Positions 59,146-64,000 of a stretch of DNA of 64,000 nucleotides are shown one piece after another. The notes beneath the pieces are model-generated. The model was given only the letters and a program-made list of their open reading frames with translations. It had not been told where the DNA came from and made no database searches. Numbering within the stretch: position 1 is the stretch's first letter; each line of letters starts with the position of its first letter. This DNA comes from Harmonia axyridis (lineage: Eukaryota; Arthropoda; Insecta; Coleoptera; Coccinellidae). The translations under genes were made by a program, and so were the position numbers. The stretch spans positions 25,770,001-25,834,000 of the forward strand of contig NC_059504.1 of the NCBI RefSeq assembly GCF_914767665.1, written 5' to 3'.

Positions 59146-62113
59146 GTACAGATCACAACGTGCAAGCAACGAAGAACTTCATCTGAGACCTCACAGACGT
59201 AAGACTGATGCGAAGTTCGAGCAGTCATCTGGAAGATTAAGCAGACAAAAAACTGGTCCCATAATTCCTCCTAGAACTTCAGAAGAGAAGGAATATGATG
59301 ATAGATCAGATTGCCATCCAAGGTCGTATCGATTCACAGAAGTACCAGCTGATTTAAAGTTACCCAATTTTTATCCTGATTCAAGATACGACTCTGATGT
59401 AACTGATAATACATCCACATTAGATAATATTTTCGCGGATAAGAAGAAATATTTATCTTGTGATAATTTGTTCACCCAAAATTTTCCAGAAGAGCCGGAG
59501 AGTATTCCATACGACGAAAACATTGTCCTCAGCAAGAACAGATCATTTCACAGCTCCCTTCAAGATACAATATTCAAAAAACCAAAAACAATAAGAAGAC
59601 CTTCAACTCTGAACTCAGAGGAATACTTTTCGGTGACATGCTGCAGAAATGATAAAATCGATGGGAAATCTACATCAACAAATGAACATGAACCTCAAAA
59701 TGATAGCATAAATAATGTATTACTTGCCATGAAAGATGTATTGACTAAAAATGGAGAAAAAGACGATGAAATAAACTCCTCCAACGTTTATGCTGCAGTA
59801 GAGATTAATCCAGTTTATGAAAAAAATTATTACGAACCAACAAAAAACGAACAGTTCTCAGAAATTTGCGAGCTGTCTACACATCAAAAACGACATTCTA
59901 CGAAATTAGAAATCTATGATGTTAATCATAACTCGAAAAATACTGAAACTGTAGTTTGTGTTGATACCGTATCAACACTGAATTCAACAAACTACGAAGC
60001 AAAAGAAACAGAACAGAAACATAGTCATAAATATCTTAGAGAGTTTCTAGAGAGTCAAAAGGGTTCGAAAAAACCATTACAGAATTTTCTCACTAATAAG
60101 ATTCTGAATTTATCACGTAGAAATTCAAAAGACAAAGAAACAAATTCAGTCGATAATCTTTTTTCCCCATTACCAGATATCGCCGCATGTAACAATTTGA
60201 AGAAATGTGATAAAATCGATAGAAGGCTGAGAAAGTGCGACAAAATATCAAAATCTGGGGAATCTGATAACAGATTCATTGTTAACATTGGAAAACATTT
60301 CGATGTAACCAATAATAACATTCCCGTTGATTTTGAACTCAAATTAGCGAAAGTACCAAAAAGAAATAAAATTTATAGAGATACATCGCAAGCTATAATT
60401 CAAGCTATTCAGGATCTGAAGACAACGTTGGGAGATAATAAAGGTCAAATCGATAGTAAGCCCGAAGTAATAGCCGTTCAAAAAAAAACATTTGTTGATC
60501 TCGAGTGTAATGAAAAAGGTAAAATGATTAAGAATGAAGCAGCCGTGGAATATTTGGATAAGTTAGAAAATATGAGTAATACATGGAAAAAACACATCGG
60601 GTATAGAGACGATAATCGACAAAATTCTGAATGTGAAGCTTCAAAGGCTAAAACAAAAATAGAAGTATTGAAGAGTGAAAACATTGAATCCCCAGAAATC
60701 ACTGAACAAATGAACATGGTAAGGAAAACCAAAGAGATTTTCGAAAAAAAAATTGAACAAAAATTGAATGAGCACTCTACACCTTTTAAAAGTTCAAGAG
60801 GAATTTTTCAAAATCCAATATTTGAAAAGGAACATACATTTGAGTCTTTGAATTCAAATAACGTAGAAATTGATGAGAGCAAGAATGCAAAACAGAATAA
60901 TAGACAAAATAACCAAATCACAAAATCTCTAAGTATCAGTTACCCGGAATTTGATCACGTGAGATATAGAGTCGTGAAGTCGAATCTATTTCAGAAAAAA
61001 TTTTTCGCAAATTATGAAAAAGAATCACAATTTGAAGGATTAATGCAATATCTACAAGATTATAGTTTTCAAGAATTGTTGATGGATAATAATATTGTAA
61101 TAATTGAACCTATAAGAACAACACTCATTCGAGAAAGTCAAAATAAAAACCAAAATTCTTCCAAGAATATTCCCCCACTTTCAACTACAAAAATTGAAAG
61201 TAAAAATGATAAACAAACATTGAGAAAACGCTTTTTTTTCCATCCAATCAGAGTTAACAAGGAAGTGAATGATGACGAATTGCCAAATCCTGATACAGTG
61301 AAACAAGTGCGACAAATTTTCGAGAAAAATCAAAGGAATATAATTGATCCAATAAAAAAAGGAACTGAAATCAGATCGAGTTATATTGATATTCCTGAAA
61401 AGGATAACTTTCCAGTGAATACTTTCAGTTCTAAAAAATCGGAACTTTTTAGTGAGAAAAATTGGGATGCTTACGATGATGAAGCTTGTTGTGAACAACA
61501 ATATATTACGGAAGACATGATGGAAAAAATTAGAAAATATGGAACAACTGTCACCTACTATGGAGGGAGAATAGTTAGAAAGCAATCCAGTCATGAGAGT
61601 TTGACTAATGTTATTTTGGAAGAAATAAGAAACAACGTAAAAAACGATCACCACACCAAATGTGATACTCCTGAAGAAAATAAGATGCATCAAAAATTGA
61701 GGTTCAAACTCGTCAAATCAAACAGTTGCAGCAGTAGAATGGAATTAGTTGGTACTAAAAATTTGGCACTATCCAAACAAAATTATCTAAATAATCGGGA
61801 AAAAAGTAAACAACTAAGAGAGAATACAGAGGACAAAATAACAATCCATAACAATAATGGTAGAGAAACATCAAATGAAAATGAAATAAATAAACAAGAA
61901 AACGAACATAATATTCAATCATGCCAACAAAATGCCAGAAACAAAATTTATACAAAATGGGGTGACTCAAACCAGGAACAAACTATTTACGGGATACAGA
62001 TTAGTGACAGAGCACTTGATACACCTGTTATATATAATTACCATACTAACTTAGAAAAAAATAAAAAGAAAATGATAGAAGACATGGATTTTGAGCCATT
62101 TGAAATAGCTTGA
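59146..62113 (+). CDS. Unidentified large gene, terminal exon
   Basis: The 2,968-base exon follows TTTTATTATAG; its first base completes the arginine split from 55319. It encodes 988 residues to a TGA at 62111-62113. The long open frame continues 107 codons upstream of its first listed start at 59468, back to the splice site. The protein is Lys-, Asn-, Glu- and Ser-rich, with no signal peptide, membrane segment or zinc finger. A motif V-[RK]-x-[TV]-[KR]-x-IFE occurs twice (VRKTKEIFEKKI near 60719, VKQVRQIFEKNQ near 61297). Other blocks that look conserved are FEGLMQYLQDYSFQELLMDN (from 61035) and KYGTTVTYYGGRIVRKQS (from 61535). It looks like a cytoskeletal or scaffold protein, but no name can be given. 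Confidence 0.9.
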
Positions 62114-62345
62114 TGCGATTCATGAAGATATATTGAATTTTGTGACTCGTGTTTTTAAATTAGGGAGGAAATGATTTGGATGGCGTGACACATGTTTCAA
62201 TATTGACTGCTCATAATGTTGATATTTAGATTCAGCAGTAGATATATCAATTTCAAGTGATTTTTGGAATTTTGATTTGTTATCTGTTAAGACATGGTAT
62301 ATGTTAAGACATCGAAACATTTGTAAATAAAGTTGAATGATTGCT
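62114..62345 (+). terminator. 3' UTR with poly(A) signal
   Basis: A canonical AATAAA lies at 62326-62331, about 215 bases after the stop. A T-rich stretch follows, as expected for cleavage and polyadenylation shortly after 62345. Confidence 0.75.
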
Positions 62346-63051
62346 TATTTATGTATTTATACCTACTCATATCGAGTCTTTATTCTATGTTTGAGCAAAC
62401 AAACTTCCATCCTCTAAGTTAAAAATTTTATGGAAAAATGTTTTCACTAGGAATTAATTTTTTATAATTTTATTTCATGTTTTCTCGTGTTTGACAATTC
62501 ACAAAGAGAATAATAAATTCAGTTAGAGTCTAACCGAAGATGTATTGGATGTGATTTGTAAACGACTTTCCCAAAAGGTGTTCATAATGATCAAATCAAC
62601 ATAAACTTCATAACGATTGGACCAGTAATACGCGACGAGAGTTTCATATTTTCATAATGGTCCGAAAGAAATTCAGATCCAACCAGGATAACCATACCAT
62701 GCATACCAAAGTGAGATATTAGGGTTAATTCCACGTTCGCGCATGCCTTATGCGTAATACCCAAATGGAATTCAAAAACATCCAGAGTTCATAATAGCCG
62801 AGATTTTAAGAAGGAACACCACCATATGAATGATCAGTTCAAAACGGTTTTTAAAACCATTTTCCTGATAAAACACCGGTTTTGATGGAGTTTCCGCATA
62901 ATAAATATAATATAATCGATAATTTACACCTGACTGGTAAATATTCTTAATTCGCGATTATAAAAGAACAAAAAAATGTTGGTACCTTTACGTGTTCCAA
63001 AAAAAAAATCAATGATATTATGCACTTCTTTGGATACAATCATTCATTCTA
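62346..63051. other. Non-coding stretch
   Basis: Nothing recognised. Confidence 0.4.
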
Positions 63052-63462
63052 ATAGTTATTTATAATACAAGTGCAGAAGGCATTGATATTCTTCCACGAG
63101 TTCAAAATTCAAAAACGAGCCACGAAGTGGCGAGTTTTGGAATGAACGAGTGGTAGAATGAGCCTTCTGTACGAGTATTATACATTTTTTTCTCTAATTC
63201 ATTGCATTTTCATTGAAATTAATGAAATATTTCCATAAATATAATTTAGTGATTTTTGCATTGAAAAATGTTGGTTGGCAGAACTGATTTTTTCAAGGCA
63301 AATTGATGAATTGACAGATAAAGCCGTGGCGGAAAGTTCGGAGTACCAACATAGAATATTAAAATATAACCATGAAAACTGTGCGTTTCTGATATATTCT
63401 CGCACGATTTTGTTCTACAAGATGTGGAAGAATGAACGGAATAACCCCAGAATTAGAGAAAT
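63052..63462 (+). repeat. 411-bp dispersed repeat, inverted copy 2
   Basis: Near-identical inverse of 49778-50190. A frame of about 74 residues (63252-63469) holds RQIDELTDKAVAESSEYQHR and FLIYSRTILFYKMWKNERN. No family was recognised. A palindrome of the CACGAG class, centred on CCACGAAGTGG, occupies 63058-63185. Confidence 0.85.
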
Positions 63463-63657
63463 ATTTTAACGCACGATCAACGTTATCAAAAGTGTTCAGG
63501 TCATACCAATTTGAAATTTTGAAGGGACGACAGCAAGTCTTTATAGTTTGACTTCCTGAAATAAAAAAATACATTACCTGCTCTCGGAAATTTAGCTTGT
63601 TAGCACCGTGGAAACGGTTTCATGACAATATTTAATGCAGGATGTGGGTCCTCAGGG

Positions 63658-63850
63658 CAGTGGCGACGATAGGAGGGGGGCAGGTGGGCCCGGGTTCCCC
63701 TAAAATTCTGCTGGCCCCCCTAAAATTTGACATACTAAGGCTAAAACATTTGCAGATATATAATTTCGCTTTACTTTGGCCCAACCAAAAAAAATACGGA
63801 TCTTTCTGCCCCCCCTCCCCCCCCGTTTTTGAAAGCAGGCGTCGCCACTG
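63658..63850. mobile_element. 193-bp hAT-like MITE
   Basis: It starts CAGTGGCGACG and ends CGTCGCCACTG. The flanks CCTCAGGG (63650-63657) and TCTCAGGG (63851-63858) form an 8-bp target duplication with one difference. The interior is GC-rich with G and C runs. Confidence 0.85.
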
Positions 63851-63858
63851 TCTCAGGG

Positions 63859-64000
63859 ACAAAGGGAAAGTCAAAGTGAGTCACAGCAACATCCGCTATA
63901 CCTCCCGTCATAGCCAAGTCAAGCATTATATTGCTGTAATTTTGAATTATTACAAAAATGTTGTGACATAACTGTTTTAGGACATCCAAAAGTACTGTAA
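63859..64000. other. Unassigned right edge
   Basis: Nothing recognised. Confidence 0.4.

Noticed and set aside
61181..61693. 170-codon minus-strand gene
   Set aside because: It is antisense to the large terminal exon, which has in-frame splice support and a poly(A) signal.

Overview
This window looks like nuclear DNA from an arthropod, most likely an insect. It is AT-rich, its genes are split by spliceosomal introns of several kilobases, and it is packed with decayed LINEs, foldback elements, DUF4817-type IS630/Tc1-mariner transposases, a mariner, a tRNA-derived SINE and solo LTRs. There are no operons and no bacterial signals. A beetle would fit, but the order cannot be fixed from the sequence alone.

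Two host genes are well supported. The first is the mitochondrial calcium uniporter (MCU) on the minus strand. Its four downstream coding exons are at 36789-37092, 27528-27660, 19084-19287 and 14184-14474. They join in frame with canonical splice sites and carry the N-terminal matrix domain, the coiled coil, both membrane segments with the DIME pore motif, and the C-terminal coiled coil. The exon with the start codon and targeting peptide was not found. The second is an unrecognised plus-strand gene with an internal exon at 54978-55319 and a large terminal exon at 59146-62113. Together they encode at least 1,100 residues of a polar, probably disordered protein. A single plausible plus-strand exon at 9939-10059 may belong to a third gene.

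Layout. 1-1093: minus-strand LINE relic. 1600-4400: hairpins, a degenerate hammerhead motif at 2167-2211 and a foldback MITE. 4388-7998: a nested inverted-repeat element with a hAT-like transposase remnant. 9.9-11.7 kb: candidate exon, LINE tail, and a diverged tandem satellite split by a solo LTR. 14.2-37.1 kb: MCU, whose introns hold a DUF4817 transposon with about 400-bp TIRs, a 639-bp near-perfect palindrome, a SINE, a second DUF4817 element and several LINEs. One of these LINEs is interrupted by a 500-bp insertion with a 15-bp target duplication. 37.2-49.3 kb: LINE pieces, a solo LTR, palindromes, a mariner relic, a 1.1-kb foldback element and a hAT-like element with an 8-bp target duplication. 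49.8-63.5 kb: the second gene, enclosed by two inverted copies of a 411-bp repeat. 63.66 kb: a small hAT-like MITE.

The most notable signal is a complete type I hammerhead ribozyme fold at 33201-33275, inside the 500-bp insertion. Core, stem I with internal loop, stem II and a palindromic stem III are all present. This is the architecture known from Penelope-like retroelements. A second copy with a changed core base lies at 2167-2211. The other strong theme is the density of palindromes at every scale, from 25-bp perfect stems to 213-bp arms.
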